A stretch of 64,000 bases of DNA from Jejubacter calystegiae (GCF_005671395.1 NZ_CP040428.1:992001-1056000); one strand, 5' to 3'. Shown: positions 20,574 through 29,278, counted from the stretch's first letter. Notes: generated by a model not told the origin, from the sequence alone. Translations and numbers: made by a program.

Positions 20574-21350
20574 TTATCCCATCAGCCAGACGCCCCACCC
20601 GGCCAGTGCCAGCCAGGGACCAAATGGCACCGCTTCACCCAGCGCTTTCCCGGAAAATAGCTTTGCCAGTACCACCAGCGCCAGCGCCATCAGGGAAGCG
20701 ACCAACAGCACCTCAGGTATCGCCCGCCACCCCAGCCAGGCGCCCAGCGCCGCCAGCAGCTTAAAATCACCATATCCCAGCCCCTCGCGCCGCCGGACAG
20801 ACCAATACAGCCAGTAGATTATCCAGAGGAAAAGATAGCCGCCAGCGGCCCCCAGCACCGCCTCTTCAAGATTGACCGGCGAGTCATCAGGTAACAACAG
20901 ATGGAATAATAAACCGCCCCACAGTAGCGGCAGCGTCAACATATCGGGCAACAGCATATGCTGGAAGTCGATAACGGCCAGCGCCAGTATGCTCCCACAA
21001 AAGAACAGCCAGAAGGCCATGCACAGCGGTTCGGTAGCATAACGCCAGCACAGTAGCGTCAGCGCCATAAACAGCAACTCAATGGCCGGATAGCGCCACC
21101 CAATCGCCTGGCGGCAAAAGGCGCAGCGCCCGCGCAACATCAGCCAACTAATCACCGGTATGTTGTGCCAGAGACTCAGTTTATGGCGGCAGTGAGTACA
21201 GTGAGAGCCGGGCACCAGAAGATTAAAACCATGGCTGCTTCCCCTGGTTTCCATGGCAGGAATCCGCCAAATAACGACATTAATAAAACTCCCAAGGCAA
21301 AGCCCGAAGAGCCCCAAAAAGATGTATGGAATAGCGACCTCGACGTCCAT
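20574..21350 (-). CDS. prepilin peptidase / N-methyltransferase (A24 family), orphan
   Basis: Inner-membrane aspartic protease that cleaves the leader of type IV pilin-like proteins and methylates the new N-terminus. It has 258 residues and about eight hydrophobic segments. The cytoplasmic zinc loop is CTHCRH...CAFCRQ. The catalytic aspartates lie in AVIDFQHMLLPDML and GYGDFKLLAALGAWLG. The start at 21350 follows GGAG with 8-base spacing. No pilin or type II secretion gene is adjacent, so the substrate is unknown (it may be encoded elsewhere). A folded leader ending in a terminator lies just upstream. Confidence 0.88.
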   Translation of the reverse strand: MDVEVAIPYIFLGLFGLCLGSFINVVIWRIPAMETRGSSHGFNLLVPGSHCTHCRHKLSLWHNIPVISWLMLRGRCAFCRQAIGWRYPAIELLFMALTLLCWRYATEPLCMAFWLFFCGSILALAVIDFQHMLLPDMLTLPLLWGGLLFHLLLPDDSPVNLEEAVLGAAGGYLFLWIIYWLYWSVRRREGLGYGDFKLLAALGAWLGWRAIPEVLLVASLMALALVVLAKLFSGKALGEAVPFGPWLALAGWGVWLMG

Positions 21351-21365
21351 GTAACCGTCTCCATG

Positions 21366-21545
21366 ATAAAAAAGGCGCGACAATCATCGAATCGCGCCTT
21401 AGCCAGATGGGAAAACCGGTGTCGTTCGTTCGCCATCTCTGCGACACCATCACCGGCTCCACGCCTTATAAGCCGACGGATATATCTGTCCTCTTCGCCG
21501 CTGTGGCCCATATCAAACCCGCGGCGAAAACAGATATATATCCAA
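21366..21545 (-). promoter_or_regulatory. folded 5' leader with terminator, candidate attenuator or riboswitch-like RNA
   Basis: On the minus strand, upstream of the peptidase, there are successive inverted repeats. Stem A is 21543-21530 with 21489-21478, enclosing TTCGCCGC/GCGGCGAA (21528-21521 with 21501-21494). Stem B is 21475-21471 with 21458-21454. Stem C is 21448-21442 with 21424-21418. A stretch in the loop of C (21437-21432) can pair with 21410-21405 downstream, giving a pseudoknot. An intrinsic terminator follows (21400-21392 with 21380-21372, then T run 21373-21368), only 18 bases before the peptidase start. The function is inferred from structure alone. Confidence 0.5.
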
Positions 21546-22125
21546 CCGAACCATTTATTCACAAAAAATAAAACTAAGAGCAATTTATTACCAATCCATG
21601 CGATCCATCCCGCAATAAAAATCATTAAGCTAAGATATAATAAACACAAATAAACATTTTACATACACAACTTCTCCACCCTAAATTTTATATATCACAC
21701 AAGTTAATATCGAAAAAATGCAATCGGCGGGAGCTGATTGATATAACAGGAGATACAACAGAACCTACCCCCGAGAAACAGAGAATTCGTTCTCTGAAAC
21801 CGGGAAAGTGATAACTGCCGATAAAAACAAATATTCTGCACTCTAAAAATATTCATCCGATATGATTCACAGCACTCAAAAAAAAGCACAGTAGACTGAA
21901 AACATATTATTAATAATCCAGAAAACTTTATTCAATGTATTTACGAGGAAAACATAAATTGCAGAAATAACATTTATGATAGAGGTAAAAAAAAATTACG
22001 GACAGTGATAACCTCTTTGCTGCAAATCAGGACTTACCGCTCTTAACGATACCTGAAAAGCAAAATAAGCCCCTGACGGCGTAAAAATGAGCAAAAACCC
22101 TGCCAGGGCTAGTGGTTAGCGAAAG
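21546..22125. other. AT-rich non-coding region upstream of selC
   Basis: Nearly 600 bases of clearly AT-rich DNA without a convincing gene. A perfect small hairpin CAGAGAA-TTCG-TTCTCTG sits at 21779-21796, flanked by CCCG/CGGG, and could belong to a small RNA. It also holds the promoter of the folded leader on the minus strand, which was not resolved. The composition differs sharply from fdhE and points to acquired or decayed sequence. Confidence 0.5.
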
Positions 22126-22133
22126 AAAGGCGC

Positions 22134-22139
22134 TATAAT
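22134..22139 (+). promoter_or_regulatory. -10 element of the selC promoter
   Basis: A perfect TATAAT lies 30 bases before the mature tRNA. It is followed by GCGC, a GC-rich discriminator typical of stable-RNA promoters. No good -35 match was seen. Confidence 0.7.
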
Positions 22140-22169
22140 GCGCTCGCCTCCATGTAGCAATGCAGGCGC

Positions 22170-22264
22170 GGAAGATCGTCGTCTCCGGTGAGGCGGCTGG
22201 ACTTCAAATCCAGTTGGGGCCGCCAGCGGTCCCGGGCAGGTTCGACTCCTGTGATCTTCCGCCA
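22170..22264 (+). tRNA. selC: tRNA-Sec (anticodon TCA)
   Basis: A 95-base gene matching E. coli selC almost base for base: acceptor arms GGAAGATC/GATCTTCC with discriminator and encoded CCA, an anticodon stem GGCTGGACTTCAAATCCAG with TCA at 22204-22206, the long variable arm, and the T loop GGTTCGACTCC. The 8-bp acceptor stem is specific to tRNA-Sec. It decodes UGA in fdoG about 6.6 kb upstream. selC is a known insertion site for genomic islands in enterobacteria. Confidence 0.97.
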
Positions 22265-22413
22265 ATTTGCTCCTCCCGAACCTTCCTGAAGTTAACCAAA
22301 CCCTGGTCATCTCTGAACACCAACCGACTGCCCGGTTCGTCAACGCCACTAGCCAGCGATAAAAGCGAAGAGATACTTAACTGTCGCGAAAAACAACCTT
22401 AACCAGAATATAT

Positions 22414-22940
22414 TTATGATGTTCGCCAATCCCCCCCTTCCCGGCTCGCCAGGGCGATAAGCGCGAGCACAACAGGCGCCAGCGCGCCCCACAGTACAGC
22501 ATTCCAGCCAAACTGATTCAGTAACGCTCCCGAAGAAAACGACCCCACCATCATCACGCCGAACACAATAAAGTCATTCAGCGACTGGACCCGCGTTTTC
22601 TCTTCCGGGCGGTGATAGTCGATAATGCTGGCCGATGCGCCCGTGAATCCCAGATTCCAGCCAAGACCCAACAAGATCAACGACAGCCAGTAGTGTGCTA
22701 CTCGGTCCCCGCCAGCCCTACCGCGATCGACAGCCCGGTAATCACCAGACCAGCGATGCCCACCCGGTTAGCGCTAAAGCGGTTAATCAACCTGCCCGTG
22801 AAAAAAGCGGGCCCGTACATGGCAATCACGTGCCACTGAATCCCCAGGTTCGACACCTGCTGCGAAAGGCCATGCTTATGCATCGACAGCGGCGGCGCCG
22901 CCATCAGAAAATTCATCACCGATAAACGATTAGCCAAAGC
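22414..22940 (-). pseudogene. MFS transporter remnant, N-terminally truncated and frameshifted
   Basis: Two minus-strand fragments in different frames form the C-terminal part of one major facilitator protein. Translation from about 22940 to 22698 gives LMAAPPLSMHKHG, VIAMYGPAFFTGRLINRF and ITGLSIAVGLAGTE. After a frame change near 22690 it continues LILLGLGWNLGFTGASASII to the stop at 22414. The first half (about six helices) is missing upstream. It lies 150 bases from selC. It is non-functional as it stands, and the original substrate is unknown. Confidence 0.8.
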
Positions 22941-23066
22941 GGAATATCGTCCGATTTTCAACATTATGCAATCGAAAGCAGAGCAACTCAAAGAGGGCAA
23001 AAAGCGTTAATCGTCAGATATCAGCTACTCTCCTGACCGTTGCATGGAAGCCATTGCATCATGCCA

Positions 23067-23978
23067 TTACTGGCTAATGTCGCCATAAAGCTCCGCATGA
23101 TCTTCAATCACCTGTAGCATGCTTTGCCGGATATCATCTTCTCTGTCTTTAAGCCATACCACCGATAGCGGTAGCCCCGCCAGCGCCGACGCCGATGCGA
23201 TGGGCAGAAACTTCACGCCATTCACCGCAAAACGGCTTATCCATAACGGCACTATCGCCAGCCCCATTCCCGCCGCCACCAGATTAATGATGGTTTGCTT
23301 CTCATTAGCAACCTGTGAAATTGATGCCTCAATCCCTGCCTCATGGAACAGGTTCATGGTCATATCATGGCTATGAGGTCGTGAGCGCCGCTCCGGCACA
23401 ATCATCGGCATATTTTCCAGCTGGCGAATCTCAATACTCCCCTGAGCAGCCAGAGAATGATGCTGTGGCACTGCCACCAGCCCCGGTTCAAAACAAAGAA
23501 AGTGGTGAGCGATTTCCGCAGACATCATTTCGGGGGGTCTGATAAAGGCAATGTCCAGTCGGCCATTTAAAATTTTTGGGAGCAGGTTCACTGTTTTATC
23601 TTCATATATCTGAACCTCAACCTCCGGATATTTTATTTTAAAGAGCTGGATTAACTGAGGCAATAAACCAATGGCCGCACTATCGATAGCCCCCACCCGT
23701 AAAAGCGGATATGAATGATGTGACTTTTGACGAAACTGCAACATTAATGCATCCGCATGAGCCAGTAGCTTTCTGGCCTCTTCACGCAACAAAAGACCAC
23801 TATCCGTCAACGCCACCCGCCGGGTAGAACGGGTAAATAATCGGGTCCCAAGTGACTCTTCTAACAGGCGAATATGCCTTCCCAGCGCGGAAGGTAGCAT
23901 ATCCATACGTTGCGCGGCCTGACCAAAATGCAGCGTCTGTGCGACAGTAAGAAAACAGCGCAACTGATGAAGGTCCAT
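23067..23978 (-). CDS. LysR-family transcriptional regulator
   Basis: A 303-residue LysR protein: an N-terminal winged helix-turn-helix (MDLHQLRCFLTVAQTLHFGQ, then residues to about 60) and a type 2 periplasmic-binding-like effector domain from about residue 90. The start at 23978 follows GGGAG; an in-frame start 21 codons upstream lacks conserved sequence. It is divergent from an MFS transporter and a tartrate/D-malate dehydrogenase, so it probably senses the related hydroxy-acid and controls those two genes. The intergenic 130 bases contain a CATGCGCATG dyad that could be its site. Confidence 0.88.
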   Translation of the reverse strand: MDLHQLRCFLTVAQTLHFGQAAQRMDMLPSALGRHIRLLEESLGTRLFTRSTRRVALTDSGLLLREEARKLLAHADALMLQFRQKSHHSYPLLRVGAIDSAAIGLLPQLIQLFKIKYPEVEVQIYEDKTVNLLPKILNGRLDIAFIRPPEMMSAEIAHHFLCFEPGLVAVPQHHSLAAQGSIEIRQLENMPMIVPERRSRPHSHDMTMNLFHEAGIEASISQVANEKQTIINLVAAGMGLAIVPLWISRFAVNGVKFLPIASASALAGLPLSVVWLKDREDDIRQSMLQVIEDHAELYGDISQ

Positions 23979-24108
23979 AATAGCTCCCAACGCGATTATA
24001 TGATTTTTTTGTATAAACCCATGCGCATGATCATGCAACAAAACTCTGCATACTGGAATGAGCAGCCTGCTGCTTACCCTACAAAATAATGACAGAGGAT
24101 AACCTCAC

Positions 24109-25425
24109 ATGACCTGCGAACTCGAAAAAAGGGTGATGCGAAAAATAACCTTACGCATCGTGCCCTTCATCATGATTTTGTATTTCATCGCTTTTCTCGA
24201 TCGTGTCAATATTGGTTTTGCGGCGCTGACCATGAATGAGGATCTGGGCTTTTCACCTACCGTATTTGGTCTGGGCGCGGGGATCTTTTTTCTGGGTTAT
24301 TTCCTGTTCGAAGTTCCCTCTAACCTTATTCTGCATAAAGTCGGAGCCCGCATCTGGATAGCCCGGGTCATGATTACCTGGGGGCTGGTTTCAGGCGCCA
24401 TGGCCTTCGTTCAGGGCACCACCAGTTTTTATACCCTGCGCTTCCTGCTGGGCGTGGCGGAAGCTGGTTTTTTCCCGGGCATTATTCTCTATTTAAGTTA
24501 CTGGTTTCCCGCACAAAAACGTGCCCAGGTGACCGCCATTTTTATGGCGGCGGCGCCAATCTCTACCGCCCTGGGCTCCCCCATTTCGGCAGCGCTGCTG
24601 GAAATGCACGGTTTTCTGGGGTTCGCGGGCTGGCAGTGGATGTTTGTTCTGGAAGCCATTCCCGCAATCATACTGGGCATAGTCGTGCTGTTCTGGCTGA
24701 CCGATCGACCTGAAAAAGCCCGCTGGCTGAAAGAAGATGAACGTGCATGGCTCATCTCAACTCTTGCGGCGGAGCAGGCCCGCAAACCAGCTTCGGCTCA
24801 ACACAGCATCTGGAGTGGGCTGCTTGATAAACGAGTACTCGCGCTGGCGCTGGTCTATTTCGGCACCTCTGCCGGGCTCTACACCCTGGGAATCTGGTCG
24901 CCGCAGATCATTAAAACACTGGGCCTCTCTTCCATGACTATTGGCCTGCTTAACGCCATTCCCGCCGTTGTTTCCGTGCTGGCCATGGTGCTGTGGGCGC
25001 GTCATTCGGATAAAACCAACGAACGCTCGTGGCATGTGATTGCCGCCTGCCTGCTGGCCGCTTGCGGTTTGTTGTTTGCCGGTACGGCAGGGACTGTGGT
25101 GACAGTGATCCTGGCGCTGACGCTGGTCAACTGCGGTATCAGCGCCTCGAAACCGCCCTTATGGAGCATGCCGACGCTGTTCCTTTCCGGCCCGGCTGCA
25201 GCCGCAGGCATCGCCACCATCAACTCCATCGGCAATCTTGGCGGGTTTATTGGTCCGTTTATGATTGGCCTGATTAAGCAACACACCGGCAGTTTCAGTT
25301 GGGGACTCTGGTTTGTCGCCGGGCTGCTGGTGCTCTCCTCTTTAACCGTATTTGCTCTGTCATCCATGTCGCACAGGAAACCAACCTCGCGGGACAGCGC
25401 TATCACACACCCCAAAATACATTAA
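24109..25425 (+). CDS. MFS transporter, anion:cation symporter family (tartrate transporter-like)
   Basis: A 438-residue inner-membrane carrier with about twelve hydrophobic helices. The MFS signatures of the ACS family are present: FIAFLDRVNIGFAALTMNED near residue 25 and LGVAEAGFFPGIILYLSYWF near residue 110. Members such as TtuB carry tartrate and related organic anions. It lies 16 bases before a tartrate/D-malate dehydrogenase gene, which fits uptake of that substrate. The exact substrate is inferred from the neighbour. Confidence 0.85.
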   Translation: MTCELEKRVMRKITLRIVPFIMILYFIAFLDRVNIGFAALTMNEDLGFSPTVFGLGAGIFFLGYFLFEVPSNLILHKVGARIWIARVMITWGLVSGAMAFVQGTTSFYTLRFLLGVAEAGFFPGIILYLSYWFPAQKRAQVTAIFMAAAPISTALGSPISAALLEMHGFLGFAGWQWMFVLEAIPAIILGIVVLFWLTDRPEKARWLKEDERAWLISTLAAEQARKPASAQHSIWSGLLDKRVLALALVYFGTSAGLYTLGIWSPQIIKTLGLSSMTIGLLNAIPAVVSVLAMVLWARHSDKTNERSWHVIAACLLAACGLLFAGTAGTVVTVILALTLVNCGISASKPPLWSMPTLFLSGPAAAAGIATINSIGNLGGFIGPFMIGLIKQHTGSFSWGLWFVAGLLVLSSLTVFALSSMSHRKPTSRDSAITHPKIH

Positions 25426-25441
25426 TTATTAAGGAAATATC

Positions 25442-26518
25442 ATGAAGAAATATGCTATAGCCGCTATTCCTGCTGACGGTATCGGCCCGGAAGTGATTTC
25501 CGCAGGCATTGACGTTTTGCAGGCGCTGGCTCAGCGCCAGGGCAATATTGAATTCAGCGTGCAGACCTTCGAATGGGGTTCAGATTATTACAAAGCGCAT
25601 GGCGTAATGATGCCGGAAGACGGGCTGGCGCAGTTGAAAGATTTTGACGCTATCTATTTTGGTGCCGTAGGAGCGCCGGATGTCCCGGACCATACCACGC
25701 TCTGGGGCTTACGTTTGCCGATCTGCCAGGGTTTCGACCAGTACGCTAACGTGCGGCCAACCCGTATCCTGCCCGGTATTCAGTCACCGCTGCGCAAAGC
25801 CGTCCCAGGCATGCTGGACTGGGTTATTGTGCGCGAGAATTCTGAGGGAGAATACTCCGGCCACGGCGGCCGGGCCCATAAAGGACTGCCGGAAGAGGTG
25901 GGTACCGAAGTCGCGATTTTCACCCGCACCGGCGTTACCCGCATTATGCGCTACGCCTTTCAGCTTGCGCAGTCGCGCCCCCGCAAGCTGCTGACCGTGG
26001 TCACCAAGTCTAACGCGCAGCGCCACGGCATGGTGATGTGGGACGAAATCGCGGCTGAAGTCGCGCAGGATTTTCCGGACGTCAGTTGGGATAAAATGCT
26101 GGTGGACGCCATGACGGTACGTATGACGCTGCACCCGGAATCTCTGGATACCATTGTGGCGACCAACCTGCACGCCGATATCCTCTCCGACCTTGCGGGG
26201 GCGCTGGCCGGAAGCCTGGGGGTCGCGCCAACGGCGAATATCGACCCTGAACGCCGGTTCCCTTCCATGTTCGAACCTATCCACGGCTCAGCCTTTGATA
26301 TTACCGGCAAAGGCATCGCCAATCCGGTCGCCAGTTTCTGGACAGCGGCTCAGATGCTGGAACATTTAGGCGAACAGGAAGCGGCAACCGTGTTAATGGC
26401 GGCGGTGGAACAGGTCTGTGCGGCTGGGATTATGACGCCCGATGTCGGCGGTAAGGCCACCACTCGTGAAGTAACCCAGGCCGTGGTGAAGACCATTCTG
26501 GGCTGGCAGGAATCCTGA
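25442..26518 (+). CDS. tartrate dehydrogenase / D-malate dehydrogenase family protein
   Basis: A 358-residue beta-decarboxylating dehydrogenase of the isocitrate/isopropylmalate dehydrogenase superfamily, closest in character to TtuC and E. coli DmlA (YeaU). Conserved motifs are IPADGIGPEV at the N-terminus, ARG-containing substrate loops (VRPTRILPG), VRENSEGEYSG, the metal-site ATNLHADILSDL, and the NAD-binding FEPIHGSAFDITGKGIANP. It should oxidise D-malate or tartrate with NAD+ and Mn2+. It forms an operon with the preceding transporter. Confidence 0.88.
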   Translation: MKKYAIAAIPADGIGPEVISAGIDVLQALAQRQGNIEFSVQTFEWGSDYYKAHGVMMPEDGLAQLKDFDAIYFGAVGAPDVPDHTTLWGLRLPICQGFDQYANVRPTRILPGIQSPLRKAVPGMLDWVIVRENSEGEYSGHGGRAHKGLPEEVGTEVAIFTRTGVTRIMRYAFQLAQSRPRKLLTVVTKSNAQRHGMVMWDEIAAEVAQDFPDVSWDKMLVDAMTVRMTLHPESLDTIVATNLHADILSDLAGALAGSLGVAPTANIDPERRFPSMFEPIHGSAFDITGKGIANPVASFWTAAQMLEHLGEQEAATVLMAAVEQVCAAGIMTPDVGGKATTREVTQAVVKTILGWQES

Positions 26519-26530
26519 CGGCATAATACA

Positions 26531-26558
26531 GAAGCCGCCCCCTGACAGGTGCGGCTTC
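26531..26558. terminator. hairpin between the tartrate module and fliT
   Basis: GAAGCCGC and GCGGCTTC form an 8-bp perfect stem with a 12-base loop between two convergent genes. The T run is weak on both strands. It is probably a shared terminator. Confidence 0.65.
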
Positions 26559-26601
26559 AACGACTCACGTTAATAACGGGCCTCCCGATGTGGAGAAAGG
26601 G

Positions 26602-26961
26602 TTAACGGTACGGAGAAAACATCTGGCTGGAATAGGCGTTACTGCACTTCTGGTTCTGGCGAATATTATCAATCTTACCGCTCAGCGCATCCAGACGCGC
26701 CTGCAACAGCTGACGAATCTCTTTCTCGTTATTCAACAAGCAAGTCAGCGAGCTGAAAGCCTGCTCTTCATCATCAAACGCCAGCCCTCCTTTTTCCCCC
26801 AGCAGATTTTGCACGGCAGAGATGTAGTGGGTGTTTAGTTCAATAAAGTCATCCCAGTTACCCTGCTTTGCCTTAGTCAGCATGTCATCACTTAACTGTA
26901 GGGCAAGCTGATATTTCTGAGCAGAAAGGGCCATATTAGCCATAGGTGCAGAATTAGCCAT
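26602..26961 (-). CDS. fliT: flagellar chaperone FliT
   Basis: Export chaperone for the filament cap FliD; free FliT also inhibits the FlhDC activator in Salmonella and E. coli. The 119-residue, mainly helical protein has the usual size. It carries the family pattern LALQLSDDMLTKAKQGNWDDFIEL. It is the last gene of fliDST on the minus strand, 13 bases from fliS. The sequence is less conserved than other flagellar genes, as is normal for this family. Confidence 0.88.
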   Translation of the reverse strand: MANSAPMANMALSAQKYQLALQLSDDMLTKAKQGNWDDFIELNTHYISAVQNLLGEKGGLAFDDEEQAFSSLTCLLNNEKEIRQLLQARLDALSGKIDNIRQNQKCSNAYSSQMFSPYR

Positions 26962-26974
26962 TCAGTTTCAACCT

Positions 26975-27361
26975 TTAGTTCGGCGCTATTTGTTTCCACG
27001 CGTCCGAAATACTCATTAAGAGCTCATCGACGTGTTGTAAAGTATCAATATTGTTATCCAGGTTGGCCCGCATCAGCGTCCGCGTCATGTAATCATAAAG
27101 CTGCTCCAGATCGAGCGATATTTCGCCCCCTTTCTCATGATCGAGTGACGCACGCAGCCCGTTATCAATGATGTTAATGGCTTTAGTTATCGCCGCTCCC
27201 CGGGCCGATACATCGCCCTTTTCCATCAGGATACGGGCGCGAACCAGCGCGTTGTGGGCGCCATCAAACAGCATCGAAATCAGCTGATGCGGGCTGGCAG
27301 ACTGAACCCGACTCTGCAGATCGACCTGTGCATAGGCTTTAACGCCCTGGCTACCGTACAT
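26975..27361 (-). CDS. fliS: flagellin export chaperone FliS
   Basis: Binds flagellin in the cytoplasm and keeps it from polymerising before export. It has 128 residues. The start MYGSQGVKAYAQVDLQSRVQSASPHQL and core MLFDGAHNALVRARILMEKGD are typical; the family motif LMEKGD is present. It lies between fliD and fliT in the same operon and shares the sigma-28 promoter upstream of fliD. Confidence 0.95.
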   Translation of the reverse strand: MYGSQGVKAYAQVDLQSRVQSASPHQLISMLFDGAHNALVRARILMEKGDVSARGAAITKAINIIDNGLRASLDHEKGGEISLDLEQLYDYMTRTLMRANLDNNIDTLQHVDELLMSISDAWKQIAPN

Positions 27362-27420
27362 ATTTCATCTCCTTCCCTGAGTAAGGCGCCACGCGGCGCC
27401 GTTACTGCTTGTTACTATCA

Positions 27421-28869
27421 TCATGAGTACTGCATCAGCATCGCGGTAATTGAATTACTGGTTCCGGTTAACTGCGTCATAACGGAGTCCAGGTTCTGGA
27501 ACTGAGTGCGGTAGCGTTCAACCTGAGCATCAATCAGTTTCTGGGTCTTATCAATCTGCGTTTTCACCAGTTTGAGCTGCTCATCAAGACCATCTTTGGT
27601 CTGCTTGATGGTGCCTTCGATTTTTTTCTCTTCATCCCCGGCGTAGGTAGTGATCACCTCGCCCAGCTGCACGGCCAGCCCGGGATTACTGCTGGTACCC
27701 GCAAACATCTTCTCTACCTGGTCGGGGTTGTCCGCCAGGGCTTTATCCAGCTTGGTTTCATCCAGCGTCATCTGGCCGGTAGCAGCATCGATCTTGATAC
27801 CCAGATCCGCCAGCGCCCGAATATCGGCATCCGAATCGCCATAGATGCCGTTGGATATACCGCGAATCTCATCCACCATACCGCGCAGCGTCGAATCGCC
27901 CATCAGGGCGCCGTTCTGGCTATTTGGGGTGGCAACTTCACCATCCTGCAGGCCGGAAGCATCGTTCGCGACCCATTTACTGGCGCTGGAGGTCTGGGTC
28001 AGTAGCGCATTGTAGTTCTTAACGAAGTCCTGGATGGCGGTTTTGGCAACGCTGGTATCTTTGGTCAGAATCAACTGCTCGCCATCACCATCCTTGGAAA
28101 CTTTATTCAGCGTCAGGGTCACATTATCGATAATATCGGTAATGTTATTGCTCGGGCGGGTATACTTAATGCCGTTCACTTCCAGCCTGGCGTCGCGGGC
28201 TTCCCCGACTTCGCTCATATTATTGTTTTTGCCAAGCGCTGGATCGTAACTCAGCACTTCACCCAGCTTATCGTCCCCCTCAACCCGAACGCTCATCTGC
28301 CCCTCTTCGCCGGAGGTTTTCGAGGTCAGGATCAGCTGGTAGCCCTCATCGCTACGCACCACGCTGGCTTTAACGTCCCCTTCGGCCTGGTTAATCTTTT
28401 TGGCGATCTGGTTAAGGGAAGTTTCATCGTCCGCCAGGTCGATCCGCATCTCTTCGCCATTTTTATGGGCAATCACCAGAGTGCGATTACCGCTGCCGTT
28501 AGTACCCAGGCGTTCGTCGGCATCGCTGACCTTGCTGCCATCCGTCGCCAGCGAGTGGGAGGACGCCAGTTGAGTCACCACCACCTTATGGGTGCCGGAC
28601 AGCGCGCCAGCGCTGGCGGTAGCGGTAAAGGCTTCGTTGGAGCTCAGTTTCTGAGTATTAAACGCATCGCCGCTCAACTGCTTCGTGGTGGTCTGCAGCG
28701 TTTTCATTGCGTCTGTAATCTGCCCCCAGGCGGAAATTTTGGCCTGGAAGCTGCTTTGCCGATTGGTATAAGGCGTTAAGCGCGTCTGCTCCGCCGCAGC
28801 GATCTGAGTCAACAGGGCGGCAGTATCTAATCCCCCCGTACCAACTCCAAGTCCACTAATGGTTGCCAT
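27421..28869 (-). CDS. fliD: flagellar filament cap protein FliD (HAP2)
   Basis: Forms the pentameric cap that assembles flagellin at the filament tip; secreted by the flagellar export system. It has 482 residues (E. coli 468). The N-terminal coiled region starts ATISGLGVGTGGLDTAALL. The C-terminal coiled coil (about residues 400-475) includes KLIDAQVERYRTQFQNLDSVM. The central part is variable. It is the first gene of fliDST, divergent from fliC. Confidence 0.95.
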   Translation of the reverse strand: MATISGLGVGTGGLDTAALLTQIAAAEQTRLTPYTNRQSSFQAKISAWGQITDAMKTLQTTTKQLSGDAFNTQKLSSNEAFTATASAGALSGTHKVVVTQLASSHSLATDGSKVSDADERLGTNGSGNRTLVIAHKNGEEMRIDLADDETSLNQIAKKINQAEGDVKASVVRSDEGYQLILTSKTSGEEGQMSVRVEGDDKLGEVLSYDPALGKNNNMSEVGEARDARLEVNGIKYTRPSNNITDIIDNVTLTLNKVSKDGDGEQLILTKDTSVAKTAIQDFVKNYNALLTQTSSASKWVANDASGLQDGEVATPNSQNGALMGDSTLRGMVDEIRGISNGIYGDSDADIRALADLGIKIDAATGQMTLDETKLDKALADNPDQVEKMFAGTSSNPGLAVQLGEVITTYAGDEEKKIEGTIKQTKDGLDEQLKLVKTQIDKTQKLIDAQVERYRTQFQNLDSVMTQLTGTSNSITAMLMQYS

Positions 28870-28921
28870 AACGTTTTGCCCTTTTCCTGTGCTGTAGAAA
28901 TCTTCTGTTCTTCAGCCATAC

Positions 28922-28949
28922 CTATCGGCCTGTCGCGAGCAAAAGTTTA
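28922..28949 (-). promoter_or_regulatory. sigma-28 promoter of fliDST
   Basis: On the minus strand TAAA (28949-28946) and GCCGATAG (28929-28922) are separated by 16 bases, close to the FliA consensus TAAA-N15-GCCGATAA. It lies about 50 bases upstream of fliD. Confidence 0.75.
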
Positions 28950-29177
28950 ATCCTTTTCGCCAGGGTCAATGGCGAGAGAAGGCGGTAAAACCGTCGCTAT
29001 ATTTCGGCTTAAGATTTTTCTTCGCACGCTCCAGGAACGGTAAAACAGACAGATAAATAAAGAAGGAAAAAACGCCTGACAATCCGGCAACTCAGAGACC
29101 GGAAAGCTAAATGAGAAAAACAAAATAGCTAAAAATCAAATAGTTGATTTGTTTTTTCACTAACTGAAAAATTTCTT

Positions 29178-29204
29178 TAAAGTAAAAAAAAACCTCACCG
29201 ATAA
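29178..29204 (+). promoter_or_regulatory. sigma-28 promoter of fliC
   Basis: TAAAGT (29178-29183) and ACCGATAA (29197-29204) with the correct 15-base TAAA-to-box spacing, 74 bases before the fliC start. It matches the FliA consensus at nearly every position. Confidence 0.9.
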
Positions 29205-29278
29205 CTGTAGTGCAAGCGGGAAACCGCAAACGACACTGAACGGCTGTAACAGCACAGCAAGCAAAAAAGGAATGAATC

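Noticed and set aside
21176-21649. 157-codon minus-strand frame that overlaps the prepilin peptidase
   Set aside because: It passes through the folded leader and the terminator and then overlaps the peptidase in another frame; the ribosome site is poor and the sequence shows no family features.
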